Positions 52,701 through 58,630 are shown, numbered from the stretch's first letter. The stretch: DNA of 64,000 nucleotides from Prorocentrum cordatum (GCA_963575745.1 CAUYUJ010000751.1:34440-98439); one strand, 5' to 3'. The notes: generated by a model from the letters alone, not told the origin. Made by a program: numbers and translations.

Positions 52701-53014
52701 TCGCCGATGTGTGGCGCGATAGGGAGCCCGATTGTCGCTGTGTGGACAAGGCCGATGACGTGCTGATGCATCCACGATGCGGTGCGATCTTCCACCCTCA
52801 TCTGCTCTGGCCACATTGGGGTGGCTTCCAAAAGGGCGGGACCACGGTTGGGGGCGTCGAGCGAAAACAATTGCCGTGCAACGATATGAGGGACAACCGT
52901 TTCATGATAGATTTCGGATCGATCAATGACCCCCAGGAGCGGCGAATGATGTTCGCTTCAGCAATGCTCTTGGATCTTGAGTTCTTTGAGTCGATGCATC
53001 AAGCGACCATGTAG
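40078..53014 (+). CDS. Phospholipid-scramblase-family protein, five exons over 13 kb
   Basis: Exons: 40078-40179, 44738-44842, 50922-50999, 52377-52646, 52835-53014 (stop TAG 53012-53014); 244 residues, every intron in phase 0. Exon 1 begins at ATG 40078 and encodes ...LFRGASRVFVKQ, the start of the scramblase fold. Exon 2 encodes KQRYRISVPNG...FLYITE (family: NKY.I.N..G...F...E). Exon 3 gives ESDYCTRSCCPVNRGLKL (family: DTDCCTRNCC...F.L). Exon 4 holds a Cys cluster (CPCC, the palmitoylated stretch in animal PLSCR proteins) and YVVGSIEDPC...FCPCCAPVRF. Exon 5 holds RDNRFMIDFG and AMLLDLEFFE, the family C-terminus. Length and motif order match a complete single-domain scramblase. Donors are GA, GA, GT, GT; all acceptors are AG|G. 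Family members bind or move membrane phospholipids; the activity of this one is inferred only. The animal Ca2+-binding loop is poorly conserved. Introns (4.6, 6.1, 1.4 and 0.19 kb) are full of short elements and satellites. Confidence 0.8.
40300..41480 (-). repeat. 90-bp minisatellite, array 2 (about 13 units, inside scramblase intron 1)
   Basis: Unit of the type GGTGTGCCGAAATGGGTGCG ... CTTCGGTGGAGCTCCCTGTG ... CCACGAAGCGTGTGAGG; unit starts are 90 apart at 40351/40441 and 40522/40612, and 88-96 apart elsewhere. It is the reverse orientation of the array at 9811. A 486-codon frame on the minus strand (41763-40303) and other long frames on both strands result from the period being divisible by three. 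Confidence 0.85.
41681..41709. repeat. (TA)n dinucleotide
   Basis: About 13 TA units just beyond the 90-bp array. Confidence 0.95.
41905..42290. mobile_element. Family M element split by a family L insertion
   Basis: Family M sequence (GGCCACGCGCAGAGGGGGG at about 41910; GCAGCGCCCCTGCTTCTC; GAAGGCGCGGGCC; AAGAAGCAGCC) is interrupted by family L at 41969-42175. CCTATCAGCGCCCCTGCTTC at 41947 and CCTAGCAGCGCCCCTGCTTC at 42176 are the duplicated flank (22 bp including the following TC, one mismatch). Confidence 0.7.
41969..42175 (+). mobile_element. Family L TIR element, copy 1 (nested)
   Basis: Left GGGGGAGCGTAAGACCCGGG and right ACCGGGTCTTACGTCTCCCC are inverted repeats. The 207-bp body carries TTTTTTGACGACCGCG, GGATGTCTGCAGCGGGAGGC and GTCAAAATGCAGGCTCGGCC. 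The second copy is at 48001. Confidence 0.8.
42303..42402. mobile_element. Family I element, copy 3, rearranged
   Basis: ATGTCCGCGCGGATTTCTCG left; the right half appears inverted (CCTGGCGCGCGGAGCGCG then GGCGCCGGAGGCGCC), so the outer right TIR is missing. Confidence 0.6.
42480..42603. mobile_element. Family C element, right part clear
   Basis: TTCGCCTGCAGGGGGACATG then CCCGACCTAA at the right end; the left end is diverged. A family B copy follows at once. Confidence 0.5.
42604..42802 (+). mobile_element. Family B element, copy 5 (5'-truncated)
   Basis: TGTTCTGATGACC, GTTCTCAGAGCAT, GTTCTAAAAGAAGC and GTTCTTAGAACAGC blocks, CATGTCGTAGTAGGC, GCCGGGACGGTCGGTCCCTG end. Confidence 0.75.
42803..42925. 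mobile_element. Family I element, copy 4, diverged
   Basis: GGGAAATCGCCGCCAGAGCC through GGCGCGCCAGGGGGGCGGGG to CCGACACCAGAGATCCGCGC. Identifiable but degraded. Confidence 0.45.
42926..43259. other. Intron 1 spacer, nothing further seen
   Basis: Low-repeat, somewhat AT-richer DNA inside scramblase intron 1, with no element family recognised. Confidence 0.45.
43260..43470 (+). mobile_element. Family E TIR element, copy 1
   Basis: TTGGACGCCAGACATGGGTA left and TACCCATTTCGGGCGT right, with AATGCCCAACAGCAG and TTGTTGGGCATTGTGCCC inner arms around CGCCGCCGCGGCC and AACAGCGGCCGCTGTTGG. Confidence 0.8.
43580..43705 (+). mobile_element. Family D element, compact copy
   Basis: GGATGTCACGGCGGGGGCCATG, then TCTCACGACGCCTCCTCTTG and GGGCCGCGCACGTGCCGCCG. 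The outer poly-G/poly-C arms are missing. Confidence 0.6.
43712..43858. mobile_element. Family F 147-bp hairpin, copy 1
   Basis: GCATCTATACACCACCAC (43712-43729) pairs with GTGGTGGTGTATAGATGC (43841-43858). Inner arms CCAGGGCCATCCTGGGCC and GGGCCCAGGATGGCCCTGG, then GATGGTGTATA and TATACACCATC, then CCCTCCTG and CAGGAGGG. About 60 bp per arm with few mismatches. The second copy at 46064-46164 has a compensatory change. Confidence 0.85.
43859..44055. other. Intron 1 spacer, possible exon-like frame
   Basis: Open from TATGATGTGCGCCTC to a TATGTTTCAG acceptor-like site at the start of family A copy 3. It is not needed by the scramblase model and its status is unknown. Confidence 0.2.
44056..44347 (+). 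mobile_element. Family A element, copy 3, with a GGA microsatellite grown inside
   Basis: CAGGAGAAACACACAGACAC start and GGCCCCTTCA end. Between GTGTGTCCCAGG (ending about 44220) and GGCCCCTTCA there are about 120 bases of (GGA)n (44219-44338), exactly where other copies have none. The GGA run seems to have expanded from the AGG at this site. Confidence 0.8.
44497..44635 (+). repeat. (TCC)n microsatellite
   Basis: About 140 bases of TCC, 100 bases ahead of scramblase exon 2. Confidence 0.9.
44849..45285 (+). repeat. Pyrimidine-rich CCCTC/TCCTC region
   Basis: CCCCTCTCCCTCACCCCC-type sequence to about 45060, then GATCCTCCCAGG and CTCGATCCGATCC repeats (45185-45260). Start of scramblase intron 2. 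Confidence 0.65.
45288..45495 (+). mobile_element. Family D element, copy
   Basis: GGGGGCGGCAAAGAGGGGGG left; CCCCTCTTGGCCGCTCCCGA right; full set of inner blocks. Confidence 0.8.
45505..45600. mobile_element. Family J-like fragment
   Basis: GGCGCGATCCAGGGTCCGATTG, then GTGCATCGGCGATACATCGGCGATGC at the right. Left TIR degraded. Confidence 0.5.
45614..46174 (+). mobile_element. Composite: family E copy 2 with a D+F insertion
   Basis: E begins TTGGACGCCCGACATGGGTA at 45614 and reaches TTTCGGGCGT at 45820. There follow about 344 bases (GCACGATGTTTGTTGGCTCG..., family D at 45941-46058, family F at 46064-46164), then a second GGGCGT followed by CCAAA at 46165-46173. GGGCGT on both sides looks like a 6-bp target duplication, and the intact E right end (GGGCGTCCAAA, as at 55257) then sits at the far edge. 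The block 43260-43820 is about 95 percent the same sequence. Confidence 0.7.
46064..46164. mobile_element. Family F hairpin, copy 2 (3' arm truncated)
   Basis: Same as copy 1 except GATAGTGTATA replaces GATGGTGTATA and TATACACTATC replaces TATACACCATC, preserving the pair. The outer 3' arm is missing. Confidence 0.8.
46298..46506. mobile_element. Family C TIR element with perfect 8-bp target duplication
   Basis: The element is 46306-46498 (193 bp), flanked by CTCTAGCT at 46298-46305 and 46499-46506. Left TCGGGCGTGTCCCCCCAACAG and ATTTTCGACGA; right TCGTCGAAAATCTCCCTGTA and GGCCCGACTTAA. TIRs about 35 bp. Confidence 0.9.
46507..47181. other. Intron 2 spacer with TGGTGCAAC-type repeats, part of a diverged duplication
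   Basis: 46890-47000 has GTGGTGCAACTC, TGTGCAACATATGCGGTGCAAC and similar units. From there to 47450 the sequence is a diverged duplicate (about 65-70 percent by eye) of 48640-49130, including CGATCATCCCACC and GCGGCCGCG blocks. Confidence 0.5.
47182..47529 (-). CDS. Hypothetical small membrane protein, copy 1
   Basis: 115 codons from ATG (complement of 47527-47529) to a stop at the GTTGGC edge (47182). Residues about 34-74 are strongly hydrophobic (SIIVAGVLSLGAIIGFAAVIV and TNIATIITV), enough for one or two membrane spans, followed by a charged/Pro-rich tail ending APPN. The paralogue at 48964-49209 keeps the hydrophobic part: about half the residues are identical in the best 34, and the changes are conservative (Leu/Ile, Ile/Val, Phe/Tyr, Glu/Asp). 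The DNA is part of a ~450-bp diverged duplication in scramblase intron 2, antisense to that gene. Function unknown; it could also be a last exon or a repeat whose frame is conserved by chance. Confidence 0.3.
   Translation of the reverse strand: MTPDSETQHAGPSRARRPRAHVHICSKPPAGHVGSIIVAGVLSLGAIIGFAAVIVTVVTNIATIITVSKVVEGAMVPRPPESPTRTEAPARQRGLRDAVQPLAISATAAASAPPN
47575..47728 (+). repeat. (TCC)n microsatellite
   Basis: About 150 bases of TCC with CCCTCC interruptions. It is flanked by two copies of a TCAGGGGTCATCCCCCC motif (47517, 47728), as if the tract lay inside a short duplicated site. Confidence 0.9.
47815..47977 (+). mobile_element. Family A element, copy 4
   Basis: CAGGAGGGAAAAAAACACAC to CTCTGGGCCCCTTCA, 163 bp, with GTCGACTCCCAGG and three ATATGGGA motifs. 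A family L copy follows after 23 bases. Confidence 0.85.
48001..48200 (+). mobile_element. Family L TIR element, copy 2
   Basis: GGGGGGGCGTAAGACCCGGG left and ACCCAGGTCTTACGCCCCC right; 200 bp. Possible short flanks GAAGAATC and GAAAGAAC. Confidence 0.8.
48201..48963. other. Intron 2 spacer with GTGGTGCAA-type repeats
   Basis: 48640-48810 has GTGTGGTGCGAT, TATGTGGTGCAATTTTGG and similar short repeats matching the style at 46890. Nothing else identified. Confidence 0.45.
48964..49209 (-). CDS. Hypothetical small membrane protein, copy 2
   Basis: 81 codons from ATG (complement of 49207-49209) to a stop at 48964. Hydrophobic stretch HVVIVVCVISIGAVTGYAAV then VSIAITIIVSTIV, ending SVGLN. It is the paralogue of the frame at 47182-47529 and shows the same conservative substitution pattern. 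The N-terminal 30 residues differ. Same caveats: antisense in an intron, no recognised family. Confidence 0.3.
   Translation of the reverse strand: MCQSDPSRRMSKSFESNCARAGADFVWNLRHRREHVVIVVCVISIGAVTGYAAVDVISAVSIAITIIVSTIVDAAASVGLN
49405..49860 (+). repeat. GAGGA and GACGAG repeats with a short spacer
   Basis: GAGGAGGAAGAGAAGG-type tract at 49418-49465, AGGAGGAGGAG at 49517, (GACGAG)n at 49769-49815. Confidence 0.65.
49861..50921. other. End of scramblase intron 2, low-repeat
   Basis: Includes CGACGCCGACGCCGATGCC (about 50050) and several open frames, none with a recognised domain. The acceptor used in the model is GCGCGAG|GAGTCGG at 50921/50922; an upstream CTTTTCGCAG at 50864 is in the same frame and would add 19 codons. 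Confidence 0.45.
51065..51243 (+). mobile_element. Family K TIR element, copy 1 (scramblase intron 3)
   Basis: CTCCAGATTTCGTAATGAAA left and TTATTACGAAATCTGGAG right, about 28-bp inverted repeats with adjoining GGGAGGGGG/CCCCCTCCC. 179 bp. TA is present on both sides. Confidence 0.85.
51300..51455 (+). mobile_element. Family N element (scramblase intron 3)
   Basis: ATCCCGATACCGGTACCC left and AGTAGCGGTATCGATATTG right, with CGCCGCAGCTGGATTCGC and AGGTTCTGGAGC inside. Confidence 0.65.
51478..51652 (+). mobile_element. Family O element, copy 2 (scramblase intron 3)
   Basis: TCTAGGAAAGGGGGGTGGGG left and TTCTATCCCCCCCG right, with TGCGTGCAGCTTGTTTCGGC and AGCTACGTGAGCAGGTTC inside, collinear with 30175-30350. 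Confidence 0.7.
51833..52011 (-). mobile_element. Family K TIR element, copy 2, opposite orientation (scramblase intron 3)
   Basis: CTCCAGATTTCGTAATAAAG left and TTATTACGAAATCTGGAG right. The interior is the reverse complement of copy 1, so 51065-52011 contains a 179-bp inverted duplication with a 589-bp spacer. Confidence 0.85.
52024..52138. mobile_element. Family I hairpin element, copy 5 (scramblase intron 3)
   Basis: GAGTTCCGCGCGGATTTCTC left and GAGATTCGCGCGGAGCCCCG right; GCGCCAGGG and GGCGCCGCCCCTGGCG blocks inside. Confidence 0.7.
52181..52343 (+). mobile_element. Family A element, copy 5 (scramblase intron 3)
   Basis: CAGGAGGAAAAAGAAGCACA to GTCCTGGGGCCCCTTCA, 163 bp; ends 33 bases before exon 4. 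Confidence 0.85.
52647..52834 (+). mobile_element. Scramblase intron 4, formed by a family J inverted-repeat element
   Basis: 188-nt GT-AG intron. GCCGCCCAAACGCTGGCAGA near its left edge pairs with the complement of CTCTGGCCACATTGGGGTGG... near its right edge. Inside these, GGGGTCGAAGGTTCGCGCC pairs with GGTGCGATCTTCCACCCTC, the family J termini (GATGGGGTCGGACGATCGCG in intergenic copies). The body has CGCCGATGTGTGGCGCGAT and GATGCATCCACGATGCGG. The inverted repeat reaches to within about 6-10 bases of both splice sites. Confidence 0.7.
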
Positions 53015-54298
53015 TGGCAGTCCCTCACTCGGGGACAGGACATTGACCATGACACCATGTTTGCAACCGCCATCGCGCACAGTACAGTGGATATCATTCA
53101 GGGCAGGTTCGCGAGCCTGAGACGTGTCGTACGATTGTTTCGCTATGTTTTGGACGACGGCCCGCATAGTTGCTGCACATTCGCGCGGCTCCCACACTGC
53201 TTGCCAAGCCAAGCTGCATAAGTACAGTATCATTTGGCACAGGAGCGAATCACCTGCCGAAGCGGGAAAGACAGACGAACACATGCCTTCATCTTTTGTA
53301 TTATCACTTCGAGGGTATCAGGGCGCCCGAGAAAAACGGGCCAATATGCAGGTGTCGAAGGACAGGGCGAGGCGTTGGGAGGCCTCCGTCCCCTCTTCCC
53401 GCCTTTTCGTCATCCTCCTCCACCACCACTTCTCCGAATGTCTACCTTCATGTCCACCGTCCTGCCTCTTTTCCTTCCCCCCCATAAGCTTACACATACC
53501 ATTGTGAACCTACGAACACCTCGGACATCCTTCAGAACCCGCCCCCTCATCTTCATTCCAGAGAGATATAAAGCAACATATGATGAAACATAGAAACATA
53601 ACCACCACTTCGTTATCCGCGAACGTCCCGAACTATTTGAATGCCCCTGACACTTTGCCAACACTTAAACGCCCAAGACGCCCCCTCAGCCTGTAAAACA
53701 TATCCGAGAACCAAGGGAAAGCTTCAACACATCATCCGAGAACACTCGAAACCCACAGAGCTCCTCCGGTATAACTTCACTCCTTTCTTCACTCCATCCA
53801 TCTTCCCTCCTTCAGTCCTGTCTGGCGGTCCTGGAGCCGGCACAAGAATGCCGGGTGCCCCCCCCAAAAAAGTCATGCCGCATTTCGTTCGTCGTCCTCC
53901 TCGCCTCTCCTTATGGATCCCCTTCCTCCTCCGCACTATCCTCCTCTTCCTCCGCAGCCATTTCGCTCAAGTTTGCTCTCAAAGATTGTTGACTTTGTAT
54001 AGCTGCTGATACCAGATCGCTTTGTATAGTATGACAATCAACCGCACACGATCCAAATTACATTTGGTGGCACATCTTTGCGCAGTGGGGCCTGTAGCTA
54101 CCTGCGCAGCTCATGCAGATGCACACGGCCTTTCTCTTGCCTGGAAGTGGACCCTTGCAGGGATGCCATAACGCAACCCAGGGCGATTCATGTTACGAGA
54201 GGGTGATGCGGGCGATGCGGCCGGGCATCAACACGTACCCAGATTGGGATGCAGGTCCTGGGAGGTCAAATTCTGATTTTGCACTGGTCCGAAGTCGA
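53015..54298. other. Downstream of the scramblase gene, no gene identified
   Basis: Unusually plain DNA for this window: lower GC, no short elements recognised. Pyrimidine-rich at 53400-53480 and 53760-53960. It probably contains the scramblase 3' UTR. Confidence 0.45.
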
Positions 54299-54430
54299 GT
54301 TTAATCCCGCTGAATCCCGTTTAATCTCGCTTAATCATGCTTGATCCGATGCCCAGTCCGGCGTAATAGCTCCCAAATGGGGCTTAATCCTCTTTAGTTT
54401 TTCCGACGAAAACCTCCCAGTAGTTGCCTC
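54299..54430 (+). repeat. (TTAATCYCGC)n decamer repeat plus conserved tail
   Basis: TTTAATCCCGC TGAATCCCGT TTAATCTCGC TTAATCATGC, exact 10-bp steps, then looser units and TTCCGACGAAAACCTCCCAG, which is shared with 28268. Confidence 0.75.
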
Positions 54431-54467
54431 CTAACCCAGAGTGGCATCTCTCCCTGACGAGTAACGG

Positions 54468-54597
54468 AAGAGGAGGAGGAGGAGGAGGAGGAGGAGGATG
54501 AGGAGGAGGAGGGAGGAGGAGGAGGAGGAGGAGGAGGAGGAGGGAGGGAGGGAGGGAGGGAGGGAGGGAGGAGGAGGAGGAGGAGGAGGAGGAGGAC
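54468..54597 (+). repeat. (GGA)n and (GGGA)n microsatellite
   Basis: GGA tract with a GGGAGGGAGGGA block at 54540-54570. Confidence 0.9.
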
Positions 54598-54709
54598 TCC
54601 AGCTTCGTGGACCTCCAGCAGCGCCTGCACGGCGTGGACCAGTGCTCCGAGGTCTGCCTCGAGCCCTGCGCGTGGCGGTCGGAGGGGCGGGCGGCTCCGG
54701 ACAAGTTCT

Positions 54710-54988
54710 AAATCGGGCCTGTCCCTCTGCAGGGGGAATAATATTCCCCCTGCAGAATATTTGACGATTTTCAATTCTTACTATTTGACTATTTTTTGAA
54801 TAATATTCCCCCTTTTTGACTATTTTTGAATTTTCAATATTCAAAAAAAGTCAAAAAGTAGTTTTGGGATGATTGTTTTACTATTTTTGAATTAGTGTAT
54901 TTTTAGAGCATTTTAGTTCTTGCATCTTTTGTTGTATCTTTCGTCCAACATCGGCCTGTAGGGGGACGCGCCCGACTTAAGACGAGTT
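54710..54988. mobile_element. Family C TIR element, 7/8 target duplication, longest copy
   Basis: The element is 54718-54980 (263 bp), flanks GACAAGTT and GACGAGTT. Left ATCGGGCCTGTCCCTCTGCAG; right GTAGGGGGACGCGCCCGACTTAA. The interior has an extra GGGGGAATAATATTCCCCC palindrome and several TTTTTGACTATT repeats. Confidence 0.85.
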
Positions 54989-55065
54989 CTGGAACCCCGA
55001 CGCCTACAGCGTTGCATGTTGGAGCTCCAATGCCAGGGAAACTCACATAGATGACCCACCCACGT

Positions 55066-55267
55066 CGGTTCTGCACGAACAGAATGGGCACGGAAAGAAT
55101 GTGTAGAATGCCCAACAGCGGATCTTGTTCATTTTGAACAGGAGTCGCTCGCTGTCCACGCCGCCGCGGCCTGTGTCCATTCGAGACAACGGCCGCTGTT
55201 GGTTTGGGGCAAGATTTGTTGTTGGGCATTGTACCTACCTTTCCGTACCCATTTCGGGCGTCCAAAT
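55066..55267 (+). mobile_element. Family E element, copy 3
   Basis: GAATGGGCACGGAAAGAATG through AACAGCGG... and TTGTTGGGCATTGTACC to TACCCATTTCGGGCGTCCAA. It shows the intact right end of family E. Confidence 0.75.
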
Positions 55268-55281
55268 CGGTGTGCTCTGGG

Positions 55282-55540
55282 TGCGAGCAAATTGGTCGTA
55301 ATTGCCTGTGTGGAACACCAATCAAGCAGTTCTCAGAAGAGCTCATTGCACCCCTACTGCAGGGACATCGCTCTGCATCCTTGGCAGTCTATCAGGAGAG
55401 GCCACTGCGACCTTTACAATGCACCGTGTGAGGGAACGAATGGGCATGACTCCGACACCACCCTTGCCCATAAGGATTATGATGTTCCAACCTGCTTTAG
55501 CCTTGATCACCAGAAAGAATTCCGAACGCCAGAAAAACAG
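55282..55540 (+). CDS. Possible exon of a Cys-containing protein
   Basis: Open, non-repetitive frame of about 86 codons reading ...EHQSSSSQKSSLHPYCRDIA ... CDLYNAPCEG ... DVPTCFSLDHQKEF, ending at CAG|GTACCT. Composition and lack of repeats suggest a real exon, perhaps of the cysteine-rich gene further on. The frame stays open beyond 55540 through a family P-like stretch into GARNDCWDVVPKYDGSDV (about 55639-55695). No family recognised. Confidence 0.25.
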
Positions 55541-56228
55541 GTACCTAAACTCGAGGGTTCCCGCGTGCCGGGCCCTCGGAGACACTCGTCCGACACTGTT
55601 TCGACACTGTCTCGACACTCGTTCGACACCTTTCCAGGTGCCCGAAACGATTGCTGGGATGTGGTCCCCAAGTACGATGGGAGCGACGTAACACAAGGAA
55701 CCATCACCGTCAGCTTTTTCACCTGGTACCGCCGTCCGCGCCCACTTCGACACCCACGCCTGCACCTGGGTGCTCGCGGTGGCACGGACGGATCGTCTCC
55801 GAGCTCTTCCCGCACGTGGCAGCGTGGGCCTGAAGCGTGTGGAACACACGAAAGTTGTCCAGGTGACAGGCGAGGCCTTTAGGGCGATTCTCCAGGCATG
55901 CCGAATGCTTGAGTGGCCGTGCCTGACGACTTGCGAGCGGCAGTCCCTGTTTCGTGCTGGAAGCAGCGCAACAGGAGCCCCAGTGCACAGCAACATCGAT
56001 GGCAATTACATTAGTTGGGAAACGTCATGCAATTGCATTGAGCGGTCTTGGGAATACCAGCAGCCGCGATGGATTCTCGACTCAGACTCACCACGCATGA
56101 AAGCGACCCTGGGTTTATATTGTGACTATGGTTGCTCTTATTTTGGGCATCGCGGTAGTCTTGGCTTCATTGGAGCCTTTTCTGGACGGTAGTCTTGACA
56201 TCAACAGTAGTCTTGACTTCAACACATC

Positions 56229-56925
56229 TTGGACGTGACATGCGACGGTGCAGTTTCCAACATGACGGTCAACATCACTTACGGAACGCATTTTCCCACA
56301 CCGTCACCGATGATGGAGCTTGGGGTACCTTACACTTATGACCAGGCTTGTGGCGTGTTTACTTATTTTGATTTAGACGGTGGCGGTTGCCTAGTGGAGG
56401 AAGAAGTGAACAAAGGTGAGGGTGGATGCGGACCGGGACGGTTGCGTTATCGAATCATTCTCCTAGGTTCCCAATCCAGGGCCCAGCTCAATGCGTTTAC
56501 GGATACCCTTTCATGGAAGGTACCATCGTCTGCCAGCAATGCTCAGCGGGTGCCACGCAGCGGCGCCGCTCGGAGGCCTGCAGTGACTGCCCTGCGGGCA
56601 AAGTAGACCTGGGTGACTTCGAAAATTGCATTTGGGCTGCGGCTCACAGAACCCCTCGCGGTTTGGTCCGACCTTGTCTTCGTCAACAAGGCCGAAGACG
56701 TGAGCGTGATCTTGTTGCAGTGGGCCGATGGGGTCACCATGTCGACGCGCGACCCTGGCCACTTCGAGAGACGGACCATCGTCGACATGGTTGGTTTCGA
56801 TGATACCCAGAGGTTGTCGTCATACATGAGTCTCTCTTGCGTCAAAACGGGCATTTTATGTGCTGGACCATGGGTTCACGCGCCGTTCAGCAAGTATGAC
56901 GCGGATCGTTGCCGCCTGAGCGCAG
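56229..56925 (+). CDS. Partial multi-exon gene with ephrin-receptor-like Cys repeat
   Basis: Exon A (about 56229 to 56399 or 56415) encodes a segment with two N-glycosylation sequons (NMT, NIT) and YTYDQACGVFTYFDLDGGGC. Its donor is either GAG|GA or AAAG|GTGAGG. Exon B (from 56480 or 56487) encodes QCVYGYPFMEGTIVCQQCSA and then ACSDCPAGKVDLG, the C..C.aG......C..CP.G pattern of ephrin-receptor/GCC2-GCC3-like repeats, abundant in dinoflagellate surface proteins. Exon C (about 56650-56925) reads EPLAVWSDLVFVNKAEDVSV ... SSYMSLSCVKTGILCAGPWV and ends GCGCAG|GTCAGT. A further exon-like frame starts at 56995 (ECDEQHSGNNTFLDSYAGSG). Junctions B-C and C-D could not be solved consistently, so this is an incomplete model of an extracellular protein. 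Confidence 0.4.
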
Positions 56926-57249
56926 GTCAGTGGGGTTTCACTTGGCGATCAGTACCCGTGCGGATGCGGCGTCGACGTCTGCCCTTTTGGGTAGGAGTGT
57001 GACGAGCAGCACAGTGGGAACAACACGTTCCTCGATTCCTACGCCGGCAGCGGCTATGGGAGCGGCGGATGTTGCATCGGCCTCTCTGCCTCTCCTCGTC
57101 CGACCACGGCCTCGACGGTCAACCTTCTGGGCAAGAATTTCGATTGCTCCGGGCCCCGCAGACCGCCGACAGGGCCACCGAGGTCCAGTTTCAGGCAACG
57201 ATCGACCCCCCGAGCACGGTGAGCCATTGCCACCTACATTGCCGCGGCT

Positions 57250-58630
57250 GAGCTCTCTGGCGCATGGATCGGCGCGGCGGTCGTGCGGGTGCGCACTTAC
57301 CTCGCGTCGAATACCAAGAATGAAAGCGATAATTTCTCGGGGCTTTGGACGATGGAACCAGGCGCGCCAGGAGACGTTCGGCTTGCGGAGCGGACCGCTG
57401 CTAACATCGTTCTCTCTTGCGCAGCAGGCAAGCAGCGGCGCCGGGGCGGCAATGTGCAAGGCGCAGCGGCGCGCCAAAAAGAGCGCGAAGAAAGGATTGC
57501 CGACCGCATCTGGGCAGCTTCAGATAATGGCGCAAAGCAAGCGGAGCGAAAGTTCGGCGACGATCGCGGCCCGACAAGACCCCCCCATGCAGGGGCACCT
57601 GAATTTCGCCGCGCGGCCCTTGAGCGCACGGACTCGCTCGTGCAGACAGTGGCGGGCTTTTTGCATTCGATGCGCGTGCCGAGTCACTGGAGGATGTCAT
57701 GCCACTGTGCCGGCGTCGCCGGAATTGGTTGGGCGCGAGGAACGGTCTGAACTCACTGCCAGGCTTGAAAAGACGCTGGCAGGGGATCAAGGGACAGCGC
57801 GACAGCAATGTGGGTCAGGCAGCGCGGGGCTAATGATTGCGCGTCGGATTGGCTAGCTCGATGGCCAGCGCATATCCGCGCAGCAGCCATGGACTTCTTT
57901 GCTGCGCCTGCAGGGCGGATGGGGTCCCGCGTCTGCTTGCGGGCTTCGCTGCGTCGCGGCTGGAGGATGGGGGCGTTTGGGTTTTCGGTGGGCGGCGGGG
58001 GTGGGCGACGCATACTAATTTTTCATCCGCTGAGTCTTTTTCCCGGTCTGCGCGAAGGCGCCCTCGCAAAGTTCCAGACTGACCCGCGCAGGGCGAAGGC
58101 GATTTGCGCAGATGTCTTTATTTACATATTACAGGGCGGATGAGCTCGCGCGCCAAATCCGGCCAGGTGCTTCGCACGCAGCGATGCCTCGGCGCAGCTC
58201 GCGAAAGGTGGTTCGGACTGGTCAGAGGGTTCTGGGGGAGGGGTGGTGGCAAAGGTGGAGGAAGAGCCTTCTCTTCGCGCTTCCATCAAGTATCAGTGTT
58301 TTGCACTTTTATTCTTTGATCCGTTGAGTCTTCTCCGATTAGCGCGCGCGCTCGATGCCCCTCGCTCTGCATCTTTAGCGTCGGCGCATCCTCAGACAAC
58401 GCGCTCGCGGGCGCGGGGGCAGCGCGTCGACTGGGCGTCCCTATCTGCAGCGCTGCCGCGGCATACAGCCCACTGACCGCCTGGGTCAGCTCCTCGCCTC
58501 CCCCCCCCCCCCCCCTCCTGCCCCCCCACCCCCCCCCCCCGGGCCTAGGTGGCCAGGAGGCCGAGATGACTGATCTTTTCGACAGCACCCCCCTCCAGCT
58601 TCCAGGATCCAGAGGTTGGCGAGTGGTTTG
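57250..58630. other. Low-repeat region, no firm gene
   Basis: A 57283-57750 frame has a charged stretch (ARQKEREERIADRIWAASDN). The minus strand has a good-looking donor, GAG|GTAAGTGC, at about 57301-57292. Neither is linked to a recognisable protein. 58498-58542 is a C-run region. Confidence 0.3.

Noticed and set aside
55541-55637. A 97-nt GT-AG intron between CAG|GTACC and CCAG|GTGCC
   Set aside because: Joining in phase meets an early stop; the stretch resembles the element-like sequence at 19128-19210 and the frame is open through it.
56613-56649. A 37-nt GT-AG intron joining two Cys-rich exons in phase
   Set aside because: The phases agree, but 37 nt is too short to accept without transcript support. 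Mentioned only as an open question.
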